This document shows, piece by piece, positions 55,409 to 63,518 of a DNA stretch of 64,000 nucleotides. The notes beneath the pieces are model-generated. The model was not told the origin of the DNA, made no database searches, and worked only from the letters and a program-made list of their open reading frames with translations. Within the stretch, counting starts at the first letter, position 1. Each line of letters starts with the position of its first letter. Source of the DNA: Deltaproteobacteria bacterium. Lineage in GTDB: Bacteria > Desulfobacterota > Syntrophia > Syntrophales > JACQWR01. Both the position numbers and the translations under genes were made by a program. The DNA is taken from contig JAPLJV010000040.1 in NCBI GenBank assembly GCA_026388415.1, positions 1 through 64,000 on the forward strand. Reading direction: 5' to 3'.

Positions 55409-56608
55409 TCATTTTTTTGAACCAATAACGAGATTGTCCACTACTTTTAGAACTGAGGTGTCCCAAGGGTAATCCTCATTTCTCTTCATCCATTGTTCTG
55501 CCTTCGAAGAAAATGTCGTATCGGAGGCAACTGGGATAAAAAATTGTGATATAATTTCTTTCATGAGGAGCCATTCGCTCTCCAAATCATTCTTTATGTT
55601 TGTACTGCCATGTAAAAACCAAAGAGTGTATTCGCGATCGATGGGCGGAATGACATTGGGTAACATGTGATGCATGACCTTAGAATGCCCAACAATGCTT
55701 GTCCCGCTTGCCATTACCTTAATGCCTAGAAAAATTTCCTTTAAGACCGCCCATTTCATATCGGTCATTTCGTGAAAATCAAATCCCTGCGCCTGGGCAA
55801 TCCCGTTGTTCAGGGGTTCGACACTCTGGAAGAAAGTGTGAAAGCTTTGCATTTTAGGTCCACTACTACCCATTCTATGCATCCCCCAGGAGGCAAGTGT
55901 TGCGTAAACGTATTCTAAATGAGTAGATGACACCGGTGGATTTCGTGTTGCTAACGCGCGCTGATGAAAATAGAGACTCGGACCACTAAAAATCTCAGCT
56001 TTGTAGTAGGTATCGTGATAATTCTCAGCATTTGCCAATATCTCTCTTACCTTGTCCTCATATTTATCTTTGCGTCCAGCAGTGTTCTTGTGCACAGAGC
56101 CACTTTTTGACAGCCGCTGCAAATGCCTGTCAAAGCCAGACAGCGAAACATTCATTGGACTGGTGGTATGCATGCCTGATAGTTCTTCCAAGCGTGCCTT
56201 GGCACGCGATACAACCTCTTCATTAAATGCATCGGGGTGGCGAATAATAACGGCTTCAAATGTTAGATCGTGCATGCCCATTTTCACAAGCGCTTTATAA
56301 CCAGCCGGGTCAATTTTTCTATTCACCGCCTTTTCTGCCGCACGAATGATTCCATCATTTTTAATCATCCGCCACGTATAAGCTGCACGTAGATGTTTCT
56401 TGTGCTTCTCATACAAAAATTCCTCGTATGCATAAACTGACTTAAACAATTCAAGCTCAACCCCGCTATTGCTTCCATGGGAAATAGCACGGAGTTCAAC
56501 TGCTCGTCGTCGAGCTTTTTGTGCAAGATCAGGATTATTGTCACGAACATTCTTTGCAAGCTGCAAACAAACTGCCGGAGTCTTTAGCTCTTGTATTATA
56601 TCTTCCAT
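55409..56608 (-). CDS. Unrecognised cassette-encoded protein
   Basis: A 399-residue protein with no family I can name. The N-terminal half is helical and charged, with WRMIKNDGIIRAAEKAVNRK, AGYKALVKMGMHDLTFEAVI and RHPDAFNEEVVSRAKARLEEL. The C-terminal half contains HLEYVYATLASWGMHRMG and GHSKVMHHMLPNVIPPIDRE. No signal peptide, membrane helix or obvious catalytic motif is seen; the His/Asp-rich C-terminal motif could be functional. The gene is single, ends beside an attC and starts about 30 bases after a GTTAGCC core-like site, so it occupies a whole gene cassette. A weak GAGGGGG lies upstream of the ATG. Confidence 0.75.
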   Translation of the reverse strand: MEDIIQELKTPAVCLQLAKNVRDNNPDLAQKARRRAVELRAISHGSNSGVELELFKSVYAYEEFLYEKHKKHLRAAYTWRMIKNDGIIRAAEKAVNRKIDPAGYKALVKMGMHDLTFEAVIIRHPDAFNEEVVSRAKARLEELSGMHTTSPMNVSLSGFDRHLQRLSKSGSVHKNTAGRKDKYEDKVREILANAENYHDTYYKAEIFSGPSLYFHQRALATRNPPVSSTHLEYVYATLASWGMHRMGSSGPKMQSFHTFFQSVEPLNNGIAQAQGFDFHEMTDMKWAVLKEIFLGIKVMASGTSIVGHSKVMHHMLPNVIPPIDREYTLWFLHGSTNIKNDLESEWLLMKEIISQFFIPVASDTTFSSKAEQWMKRNEDYPWDTSVLKVVDNLVIGSKK

Positions 56609-56637
56609 TTATTCCCCCTCAAATGTGTGTTCAAAAG

Positions 56638-56695
56638 GGCTAACGGCGGAAATCAGCGGCGCGCGGAACTGACTTAATATTATGATATGATTAAC
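56638..56695. repeat. Cassette boundary and repeat shared with 1756-1790
   Basis: On the minus strand GTTAGCC (complement of 56638-56644) is a possible recombination core site at the left end of the cassette gene leader. Beside it, bases 56666-56695 (GAACTGACTTAATATTATGA and onward) repeat the sequence found behind the integrase at 1756-1790, in the same orientation. The arms next to it (TCAGCGGCGCGCG) replace the palindrome half seen there. Confidence 0.55.
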
Positions 56696-56821
56696 ATATT
56701 AACGATGGCGCCGATCATTTTCCCGCTAAAATCCCCCCCCTTTGCTGACCCTCGTCGCGATGAAATCCCAGGGCATGATCTCCGTGGTAAGCAAGAAAAA
56801 AGAATCAAGGTTGACGATTTC

Positions 56822-56976
56822 GTCAAAAGTCGAAAATTCCCAAAAATCGTCATTCCGGTGCTCTTTTCAGTCCTCGCTTGACGGGGAAACACCGGAATCC
56901 AGATATTTCAACGTGTTACAAAAATACTGGACACCGGTTTTCACCGGTGTGACGACTATTGACGACCTCGTCAGTG
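56822..56976. repeat. Composite of dispersed palindromic repeats
   Basis: CGTCAAAAGTCGAAAATTCC, then a CATTCCGGTG...CACCGGAATCCAG unit with a long centre, then ACTGGACACCGGTTTTCACC followed by GGTGTGACGA and GACCTCGTCA. At least two units lie head to head. The rest of 56696-56821 shows no gene. Confidence 0.65.
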
Positions 56977-57612
56977 TCAAATCTTCTTATATTGTGCATC
57001 CGTCAGGCCGGCCAGGCGTTCGTCCCAGGTGGCTGCCAGTTCCCGGTGCAGGCTCCGTCCGTGGGCGTCCATCGTGACAATGCCCATCAGTCCGTCCAGG
57101 CGGATCTTCCACATCGCTTCCGGCAGACCGAATTCCTTTTCTTTGAAGACGTCCAGCACCTCTGTGATCCGGGCAGCGTTGTAAACGCCGGCGCCGCCAA
57201 TGGCGTGCAGGTAAACGGCCCCGTGCTGCTGACAGGCGGCCAGGGTGCGTGGCCCCATCCCCCCCTTGCCGATGACCACACGCAAACCGAAGGCGCCGAT
57301 AACCTTGTCCTGGTAAAGTTCGGCGCGACCGCTGGTGGTGGGGCCGGCCGAGACAAAAGACCAACGGCCGTTTTCCTTTTTGACGATGGGGCCGCTGTGA
57401 TACATTGCCCCGCCTGCGAGCACCTCCCGCAGTTCCCCGTAGATCTGCTCATCTTCTGTTGTCAAAGGCTGGGGGCCTTCAATCAGGGTTTCCACCATGT
57501 ATTTGAGGGCCGTATCCCTCCCCGTCAGGGCCAGGCCCGAAATTCGCACCGCATCACCGGCGCGCAACTGCCGGATTTCTTCCTGGGAAACAGGAGTTTT
57601 CAGTTCTTTCAT
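56977..57612 (-). CDS. fumB: Class I fumarate hydratase, beta subunit
   Basis: A 211-residue C-terminal-type subunit of the oxygen-sensitive [4Fe-4S] fumarase. AGDAVRISGLALTGRDTALK, then YHSGPIVKKENGRWSFVSAG, PTTSGR and a GKGGMG loop are family markers. Together with the alpha subunit it hydrates fumarate to malate. It lies 10 bases after the alpha gene. Tartrate dehydratase TtdB is a close relative and cannot be fully excluded. The symbol follows the two-subunit fumarase convention, not E. coli FumB. Confidence 0.88.
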   Translation of the reverse strand: MKELKTPVSQEEIRQLRAGDAVRISGLALTGRDTALKYMVETLIEGPQPLTTEDEQIYGELREVLAGGAMYHSGPIVKKENGRWSFVSAGPTTSGRAELYQDKVIGAFGLRVVIGKGGMGPRTLAACQQHGAVYLHAIGGAGVYNAARITEVLDVFKEKEFGLPEAMWKIRLDGLMGIVTMDAHGRSLHRELAATWDERLAGLTDAQYKKI

Positions 57613-57622
57613 TTTTCCTCCC

Positions 57623-58534
57623 TCATGCCGAAATTTCGCAGGCGCCGTCCAGCTTCCAGCTCAAGGTCCGGCGGCGGCATTCCCAGCACATGTAGCTTAT
57701 GGTAACAAAAAAACTCGCCGGGAGACGGTGCAGTTTACCGATCTTAACCCCGAGCAGGGTCGTCTTCCCGCCTAATCCGAGCGGACCGATGCCGAGCAGA
57801 TTGGCTTCCCGGAGCAACGACGCCTCCATCTCCGCAAGGACAGGATCGGGATTGATGTCGCCTACAGGGCGCAGAAGCTGGCGTTTGGCCTCCCCATACC
57901 CACCGCCGCGGTCACCGCCGATGCAGATACCGAGTATCCCGGGGGGGCAGCCCATGCCGGCCGCCTTGGCCACCGCCTCCAGCGCCACCAGGCGCACCCC
58001 TTTCAGATCCCGACCGGCTTTCAGAGCGGCGTAGGGCAGGCTGTACTGGGTACTGACATTTTCACTGCCGCCGCCCTTGAGTAGGAGGGAAACTTCAATG
58101 GCTTGCTCCTCAGTTTCCGTAAAGTACAGGGCCGGGAAGCCGTCGCCGAGGTTGTTGCCGCTGTTGACCCCGGTTACGGGATCAACAGCGTTATGCCGCA
58201 GGAGTTGTTCTTCGGTCGCCCGGCGGACCGTGTCACGGATAATCCGGCCGATAATGGCAGTGGAGACCTGCCGGGGATGGCGGATAAAGAAGAGGGGCAG
58301 GCCCGTATCCTGGCACAGAGGGGTATGCGCCGACCGGGCGGCTTTGATATTTTCCAGAAAGACGCCAAAAATAAGCTCGGCGGGGGAACCCGGTTCCTCC
58401 GTCAGGCGGGCTTGCGACAGGGCCTTTTCCACATCCGCCGGCAGTTCGCTCGACGTGCGTTTGATCAGTTCGAAAAGGGCATCTCCGAATCGCCCGTCCG
58501 TGATGAGATGGTCCGTAATTGCTGGCAGACACAT
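57623..58534 (-). CDS. fumA: Class I fumarate hydratase, alpha subunit
   Basis: A 303-residue N-terminal-type subunit carrying the catalytic [4Fe-4S] cluster. Probable ligands are the cysteines in TPLCQDTGLP, GMGCPPGILG and LGICIGGDRGGG. NNLGDGFPALYFTE and GLGGKTTLLGVKIG are also typical. AGGAGG precedes the ATG. The unit lies directly downstream of purL-purQ on the same strand, which links fumarate, a purine-synthesis by-product, with malate formation. A tartrate dehydratase role is an alternative. Confidence 0.9.
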   Translation of the reverse strand: MCLPAITDHLITDGRFGDALFELIKRTSSELPADVEKALSQARLTEEPGSPAELIFGVFLENIKAARSAHTPLCQDTGLPLFFIRHPRQVSTAIIGRIIRDTVRRATEEQLLRHNAVDPVTGVNSGNNLGDGFPALYFTETEEQAIEVSLLLKGGGSENVSTQYSLPYAALKAGRDLKGVRLVALEAVAKAAGMGCPPGILGICIGGDRGGGYGEAKRQLLRPVGDINPDPVLAEMEASLLREANLLGIGPLGLGGKTTLLGVKIGKLHRLPASFFVTISYMCWECRRRTLSWKLDGACEISA

Positions 58535-58543
58535 GACTCCTCC

Positions 58544-59377
58544 TTAGCTTGACAAAAGAGAATTCTTCACAAAATCAACGGCATTCTTAAAAATGGCGAG
58601 CCCCATACCATCCTGGGGCAATTTTTCCCGCGTCCAGCGGGGGTGGTTGGTATAGTGCAGGTAGGCCTCCGGGTGCGGCATGAGACCGAAAATCCGTCCC
58701 GTTTCATCGCAAAGGCCCGCAATACCGGCTACCGAACCGTTAGGATTGGCCGGATAATCCATGGTGGCCGCCCCATAATCCGCCTGGCTGTATTGCAGGG
58801 CGATCAGCCCTTTCCGGGAAATTGCCTGGAGTGTTTGTTCATCCCGGGGGATAAGTTTTCCTTCGCCGTGGCGCACCGGCAAGTAGATGCCCGGGAGGCC
58901 TTGCGTAAAGATGCACGGTGAAGCCGCGTTGCTGCGCAGATATACCCAGCGGTCTTCAAAGCGGCCGGAATCATTCACGGTCAGCGTCACCTGCTGCTCG
59001 TCGTATCTCCCCCCGATGGCCGGCAGCATCCCGAGTTTGACGAGAAGCTGAAACCCGTTGCAGACGCCAAGAATCAGCTTGCCCTGCCGGATAAAGCCGG
59101 CGAATTGCTCGTAGAGCTTTTCCTGCCGGCCATGAATGCCAGCATGCTGAATCCGGTTGGCCCCCGCCTTGGCGGACCCGAGATCGTCCCCGTCGAGAAA
59201 GCCGCCTGGCAGATTGAGGAAATGGTAAGCATCCAGTGTTTTTTCTCCATACAACAGGGCGCTCAGATGGACGATATCCACTGCGTCGGCGCCGGCCAAA
59301 CGACAGGCATGCGCCATTTCCATCTCGCAGTTAGTGCCGTTCCCTGTTATGACGACGGCCTTGACCTTCTTGGACAT
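58544..59377 (-). CDS. purQ: Phosphoribosylformylglycinamidine synthase, glutaminase subunit
   Basis: A 277-residue class I glutamine amidotransferase that supplies ammonia to PurL in step four of purine synthesis. The nucleophile is in LGVCNGFQLLVKLG and the His/Glu pair in LMPHPEAYLH. The N-terminal ITGNGTNCEMEMAHA is typical. It is about 40-50 residues longer than most stand-alone PurQ and resembles the glutaminase domain of large PurL. Its gene starts 13 bases after purL. Confidence 0.92.
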   Translation of the reverse strand: MSKKVKAVVITGNGTNCEMEMAHACRLAGADAVDIVHLSALLYGEKTLDAYHFLNLPGGFLDGDDLGSAKAGANRIQHAGIHGRQEKLYEQFAGFIRQGKLILGVCNGFQLLVKLGMLPAIGGRYDEQQVTLTVNDSGRFEDRWVYLRSNAASPCIFTQGLPGIYLPVRHGEGKLIPRDEQTLQAISRKGLIALQYSQADYGAATMDYPANPNGSVAGIAGLCDETGRIFGLMPHPEAYLHYTNHPRWTREKLPQDGMGLAIFKNAVDFVKNSLLSS

Positions 59378-59390
59378 TCTTTCCCCTCTG

Positions 59391-62387
59391 TTAGAAATTC
59401 AGCGGTTTCTGCCAGGCCGCCTTCAGTTCGTCCAAGTCGGCGGCGATAATCCGGCCGCCCTGGAGGCCATTGATAAGGAGCTGTCCCTCAACGAGCACCG
59501 CACCTACGTGGGCCGCTACACAGCCGGCCAGCATTGACTCGAAATTCTCCTTGTTTTCCGGAGCGATGGTGACCACGAAGCGGCTCTGGGATTCGGAAAA
59601 GAGCAGCGTGTCGTCGCGGTCAATCCCTGCTGCCGGCACACGGACCAGGTCAATCATCATCCCGAGACCGCCCGCAAAGGCCGCCTCGGCCAGCGCCACG
59701 CCCAGGCCTCCGTCCGAACAGTCATGACAGGAGGCCACATACCCGGCCATAATGGCCCGGTGCAGGGCCTCGTAAAGCTTTCGCGCCTTTGTTACGTTCA
59801 CCCTGGGCACATTCCGGCCGATAAAACCGTGGAGCGCGTACCACTCCGAGGCGCCCAGTTCCGCGGCCGTCTCGCCCAGGACATAAACAAGGTGACCGGC
59901 CTCCTTGACATCCATCGTCACCGCCTGCCTCACATCCTCCATCTTGCCGATGACGGAAAAAAGGAGGGTCGGCGGAATGGAAATCTTGCGGTCCCCGATC
60001 TGGTAATCGTTTTTCATGCTGTCCTTGCCCGAGATGCAGGGCACGTCATAGGCCGTTGTAACGTCGTAGAGGGCCTTGTTGGCGCGGACGAGCTGGGCCA
60101 GCTTGTAATAACCGTCGGGCGTCTTTTCCGACTGCACCGGGTCGCACCAGCAGAAGTTGTCCAAGCCCGCGATCCGGTCCGGGGGGCAACCTACGGCCAC
60201 GGCGTTTCGTACTGCCTCATCAATGGCGCAAGCCGCCATGTGATAGGTGTCAATATCGCCGTAACGCGGGCAGATGCCGTTGGCGATCACCACCCCGGCG
60301 AAGGAATCAAGGAGCGGCCGGATCACGGCGGCGTCCGATGGGCCGTCATTGGCGGCGCCCACAAGCGGCTTGATCACGCTCCCCCCCTGCACCTCATGAT
60401 CGTACTGCCGGACAACCGCCTCCTTGCTGCAGATATTCAACCGCGCCAGCAATTGCTTTAAGGCGTCTCCCAAATCCTGGGTGGGCGGGAAAGACGGTTC
60501 CTCATAGTGCGGCGGCGACCAGCGGGCCTGCAACTCAAGCTGGGGCAGTCCGGCATGGAGGAAATCCATGGATAAATAGACCACCATCTCTTCGCCGTAA
60601 CGCACATGGAATATTCCTGAATCCGTGTATTTACCGAGCACCGTTGCTTCCACGCCCATCTTCACCGCCAGGGCAAGAAAATCTTCTGCCTGGAGTGGAT
60701 CTACGGCCACGGTCATCCGTTCCTGCGATTCAGAGATAAGAATTTCCCAGGGATTCAAACCGGGATATTTCAGGGGGGCCATTTTCAGGTCTATGTCGCA
60801 GCCGCCGGCGAGCTGCGCCGTCTCGCCCACGGAGGAGGACAGGCCACCGGCGCCGTTGTCCGTCAGACCGCGATAAAGCCCGCGGTCCCGGGCGACGAGC
60901 AGGAAATCGGTCATCTTTTTCTGGGTGATCGGGTCGCCGATCTGGACGGCAGTCACAGGCGAGCCGGCGTGCAGCTCTTCCGATGAGAAGGTGGCGCCGT
61001 GGATGCCGTCCTTGCCAATGCGTCCGCCTGTCATGACGATCAAGTCGCCGGGCAGGATCTGTTTGCCGTGGGTCGGCTCCCCGTGGAGGCGCGCGGGCAT
61101 GATGCCTCCCGTGCCGCAATAAACCAGAGGTTTGCCTAAGTAACGCTCGTCAAAGACAATACAGCCATTTACCGTGGGGATGCCGCTTTTATTGCCTCCG
61201 TGTTCGACCCCCTCGCGCACACCTTCATATATCCGCCGGGGATGGAGCAGGCGCGGCGGCAGCGGCTGCGCATAATCGGGCGGCGCAAAGCAGAAAACAT
61301 CGGTATTGAAAATCAGTTTGGCCCCCAGACCCGTGCCGAAGGGGTCCCGGTTGACGCCGACGATGCCGGTCAAGGCGCCGCCGTAAGGGTCCAGGGCCGA
61401 AGGGGAATTGTGAGTTTCCACCTTGAATACAAGGTTGTAGTCATCGTCGAATTTTATGATGCCGGCATTGTCACTGAATACCGAAAGACACCAGTCATTT
61501 TTGCCGCGGCGCGCCCTTATTTCCTGCGTAGAGCGCTTGATGCAGCTCGTGAACAGGGAGTCAATCAGCTCCCGGTGGCCTTCGCCATCCTCGTAGGTGA
61601 TCAAGCTGTTGAATATCTTGTGTTTACAGTGCTCGGACCAGGTCTGGGCCAGGCATTCCAGTTCGGCATCGGTAATCCTGTTGCCCAGGCCGACGCCGGC
61701 TCTAGCCTGCCGTATATCCTCCGACTGCAGGTAATCGCGGATGATCTTCAATTCCGAGAGGTTGAGGGCCAATACGCGCTCGTTGCTGATCTTGAGGAGC
61801 GTCAAGTTATCCACGTCAAGATCAATCTCTTCCGTATGGGGACGATCGCTGCCCGTGACGCGGGGCACGTAGGGAGGCAATCCCTGCTCCGTGTTCCAGT
61901 CGCGCCCATCGCTGATTTGATAGTGTTCGATGAGTTCATTGGCCAGCAGGCTCGTGGCGATCGTTTCCGCTTCCGTTCGGACGATGGACCCCGTGATCAG
62001 GTATTGCCGGGAGGTATAGACGGGAGGCGTCGCGGCCGGTTTTCTCCCCCAAAGCAGGCCCAGGGCTTCACGGGCCGTTTTCCCCACATTATCGGTCACG
62101 CCGGGACGGAAACCGACCTCAATCAGCCAGTCAAAACGTCCGGCCAGGGGGCGGTTGATAGCAAATTCCTGAATGATGGGGTCGGAGAAGGGGCCGCTTG
62201 CCGCGGCGCGCAGTTCAGCTTCGGTCAGGGCAGCGACGCCGGTCAGCCCGGAATCAATGGTATAGACCTCAATGGTCTGCACGGCATCCACATGGATGCC
62301 CAAGTGTTCGATGATCCGGCGCCTGATCTTTTCCCCCAGGGCGCCCCTGATGCCTGCTTTAACCCCTATCTCTATCCGGTCGGCCAT
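59391..62387 (-). CDS. purL: Phosphoribosylformylglycinamidine synthase, PurS-PurL fusion
   Basis: A 998-residue FGAM synthase lacking the glutaminase domain. The first 190 residues hold PurS-like sequence, apparently twice (IEIGVKAGIRGALGEKIRRR; LIEVGFRPGVTDNVGKTARE). Two PurM-like halves follow, with WSEHCKHK, KVETHNSPSALDPYGGA and, in the second half, ANDGPSDAAVIRPLLDSF and SCHDCSDGGLGVALAEAAF. It is intermediate between small PurL plus separate PurS and the 1300-residue fused enzyme, matching the PurSL type of some anaerobes. It is the first gene of the purL-purQ-fumAB unit. Confidence 0.93.
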   Translation of the reverse strand: MADRIEIGVKAGIRGALGEKIRRRIIEHLGIHVDAVQTIEVYTIDSGLTGVAALTEAELRAAASGPFSDPIIQEFAINRPLAGRFDWLIEVGFRPGVTDNVGKTAREALGLLWGRKPAATPPVYTSRQYLITGSIVRTEAETIATSLLANELIEHYQISDGRDWNTEQGLPPYVPRVTGSDRPHTEEIDLDVDNLTLLKISNERVLALNLSELKIIRDYLQSEDIRQARAGVGLGNRITDAELECLAQTWSEHCKHKIFNSLITYEDGEGHRELIDSLFTSCIKRSTQEIRARRGKNDWCLSVFSDNAGIIKFDDDYNLVFKVETHNSPSALDPYGGALTGIVGVNRDPFGTGLGAKLIFNTDVFCFAPPDYAQPLPPRLLHPRRIYEGVREGVEHGGNKSGIPTVNGCIVFDERYLGKPLVYCGTGGIMPARLHGEPTHGKQILPGDLIVMTGGRIGKDGIHGATFSSEELHAGSPVTAVQIGDPITQKKMTDFLLVARDRGLYRGLTDNGAGGLSSSVGETAQLAGGCDIDLKMAPLKYPGLNPWEILISESQERMTVAVDPLQAEDFLALAVKMGVEATVLGKYTDSGIFHVRYGEEMVVYLSMDFLHAGLPQLELQARWSPPHYEEPSFPPTQDLGDALKQLLARLNICSKEAVVRQYDHEVQGGSVIKPLVGAANDGPSDAAVIRPLLDSFAGVVIANGICPRYGDIDTYHMAACAIDEAVRNAVAVGCPPDRIAGLDNFCWCDPVQSEKTPDGYYKLAQLVRANKALYDVTTAYDVPCISGKDSMKNDYQIGDRKISIPPTLLFSVIGKMEDVRQAVTMDVKEAGHLVYVLGETAAELGASEWYALHGFIGRNVPRVNVTKARKLYEALHRAIMAGYVASCHDCSDGGLGVALAEAAFAGGLGMMIDLVRVPAAGIDRDDTLLFSESQSRFVVTIAPENKENFESMLAGCVAAHVGAVLVEGQLLINGLQGGRIIAADLDELKAAWQKPLNF

Positions 62388-62449
62388 TTCTTTTGCCTGC
62401 TCTCTTTGTCATATATTCGTCAATTTTAAGTTGTTAGAGCCAATTGCAA

Positions 62450-62536
62450 AACTCGTCACACCGGTGAAAACCGGTGTCCAGTGCGCTTGTAACACGTTTA
62501 AATCCCTGGATTCCGGCCTCCGCCGGAATGACATGC
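62450..62536. repeat. Dispersed palindromic repeat pair
   Basis: CGTCACACCGGTGAAAACCG followed by GTGTCCAGTGCGCTTGTAAC, then CTGGATTCCGGCCTCCGCCG followed by GAATGACATG. The two units are inverted relative to each other, as at 12964-13034. It lies between purL and the hydrolase gene. Confidence 0.75.
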
Positions 62537-62539
62537 GGG

Positions 62540-63160
62540 TCAATTATGCGACCTTTGCAATTGACTCGTATAGTTTTTCACACAGGCGGCAAAATCATTT
62601 TCTCGTGATTGGAAGAAATGATCTGCATCAGGGATGATATCCAGGCGGCAGGCAAGCTCAGCCGCTACGATTTTTATCCTGTCGGTCGGACAGTACTTAT
62701 CCCGGTCACCGCAGATAATAATGCCCACCTTGCCCCGCAATGTCGCTAAGTCAAAACTAAAAAGATCGACCGGTGGTGAAACGAAGACTGCCGGGAGCAG
62801 TTTTCTGCGATTGAGAATACCGGCACTCACCCACGCCCCGAATGAATAACCGGCCAGCATGATCTCTCGCATCCCTTGTTCCTCCAGGAAGGAGATCGCT
62901 GCCAGGACATCATCCTGTTCGCCCCGTCCGTCGTCGTGGGTTCCTGAGCTCTTTCCGACTCCCCGGAAATTGAAACGCAGGGTTGAAATACCAGCGGCAA
63001 AAAGGGCTTCAGCCAGGATATCCACAATTGGATTACTCATATCACCACCCCGGAGAGGATGAGGATGCGAGATCACGGCGCCCACAGCTCCACCCGAGTT
63101 GGCATAGAGCCCCTCCAGGCGGACATCTTCCGGACCGAAAAAAACTTTTCTTTCTTCCAT
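62540..63160 (-). CDS. Alpha/beta hydrolase
   Basis: A 206-residue alpha/beta hydrolase. The nucleophilic serine is in LAGYSFGAWVSAGI, an oxyanion-type HPHPLRGGDMSNPIV stretch lies near the N-terminus, and the catalytic Asp and His are probably in GDRDKYCP and PDADHFF. HPHPLRGGDM is typical of a family of small dienelactone-hydrolase-like proteins annotated only as hydrolases. The ATG at 63160 is favoured over a TTG 6 bases upstream. Substrate unknown. Confidence 0.85.
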   Translation of the reverse strand: MEERKVFFGPEDVRLEGLYANSGGAVGAVISHPHPLRGGDMSNPIVDILAEALFAAGISTLRFNFRGVGKSSGTHDDGRGEQDDVLAAISFLEEQGMREIMLAGYSFGAWVSAGILNRRKLLPAVFVSPPVDLFSFDLATLRGKVGIIICGDRDKYCPTDRIKIVAAELACRLDIIPDADHFFQSRENDFAACVKNYTSQLQRSHN

Positions 63161-63198
63161 CGTCAAGACAACCTTAGATTGGGGGATAAATTTACCTA

Positions 63199-63381
63199 TT
63201 AATCGCTGGCCAGCTTACCCGCCTTCGCCCGATTTTCTTTTTTCCCTTCGTGAATGTGAATGCTGACCATATCCGGTGGGACATTGAAATTTTTACAAAC
63301 GGCGGCGGTGATGTCCTTGACGAGCCCTCTCTTTTGTTCGATGGTTCTTCCCTCGTCGGCTTCAATAATAATTAACGGCAT
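63199..63381 (-). CDS. 4-oxalocrotonate tautomerase family protein
   Basis: A 60-residue tautomerase-superfamily protein. After removal of Met1 the catalytic Pro is N-terminal (MPLIIIEADEGRTIEQKRGL). The KRGLVKDITAAVCKNF helix and a VSIHIHE strand follow the family. The ATG at 63381 is chosen for that reason and because GAGGGGGG lies 8 bases upstream; the frame extends to 63444 without homology. It isomerises an enol/keto compound, identity unknown. Confidence 0.88.
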   Translation of the reverse strand: MPLIIIEADEGRTIEQKRGLVKDITAAVCKNFNVPPDMVSIHIHEGKKENRAKAGKLASD

Positions 63382-63518
63382 CTTGGTGTCCCCCCTCTCG
63401 TTGATATTTTCGCGATAGAATACACGAATGCCGTTAGCAGTCAATCTTTTTTGCTGTTAGTATTTTCCGGTGGTTTGTAGTAAGAGAGCTTATCAAGCTT
63501 GCTAAAGAGAAGGTAGCC

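Noticed and set aside
61200-62429. 409-codon plus-strand frame across purL
   Set aside because: Antisense shadow of the PurSL coding region in GC-rich DNA.
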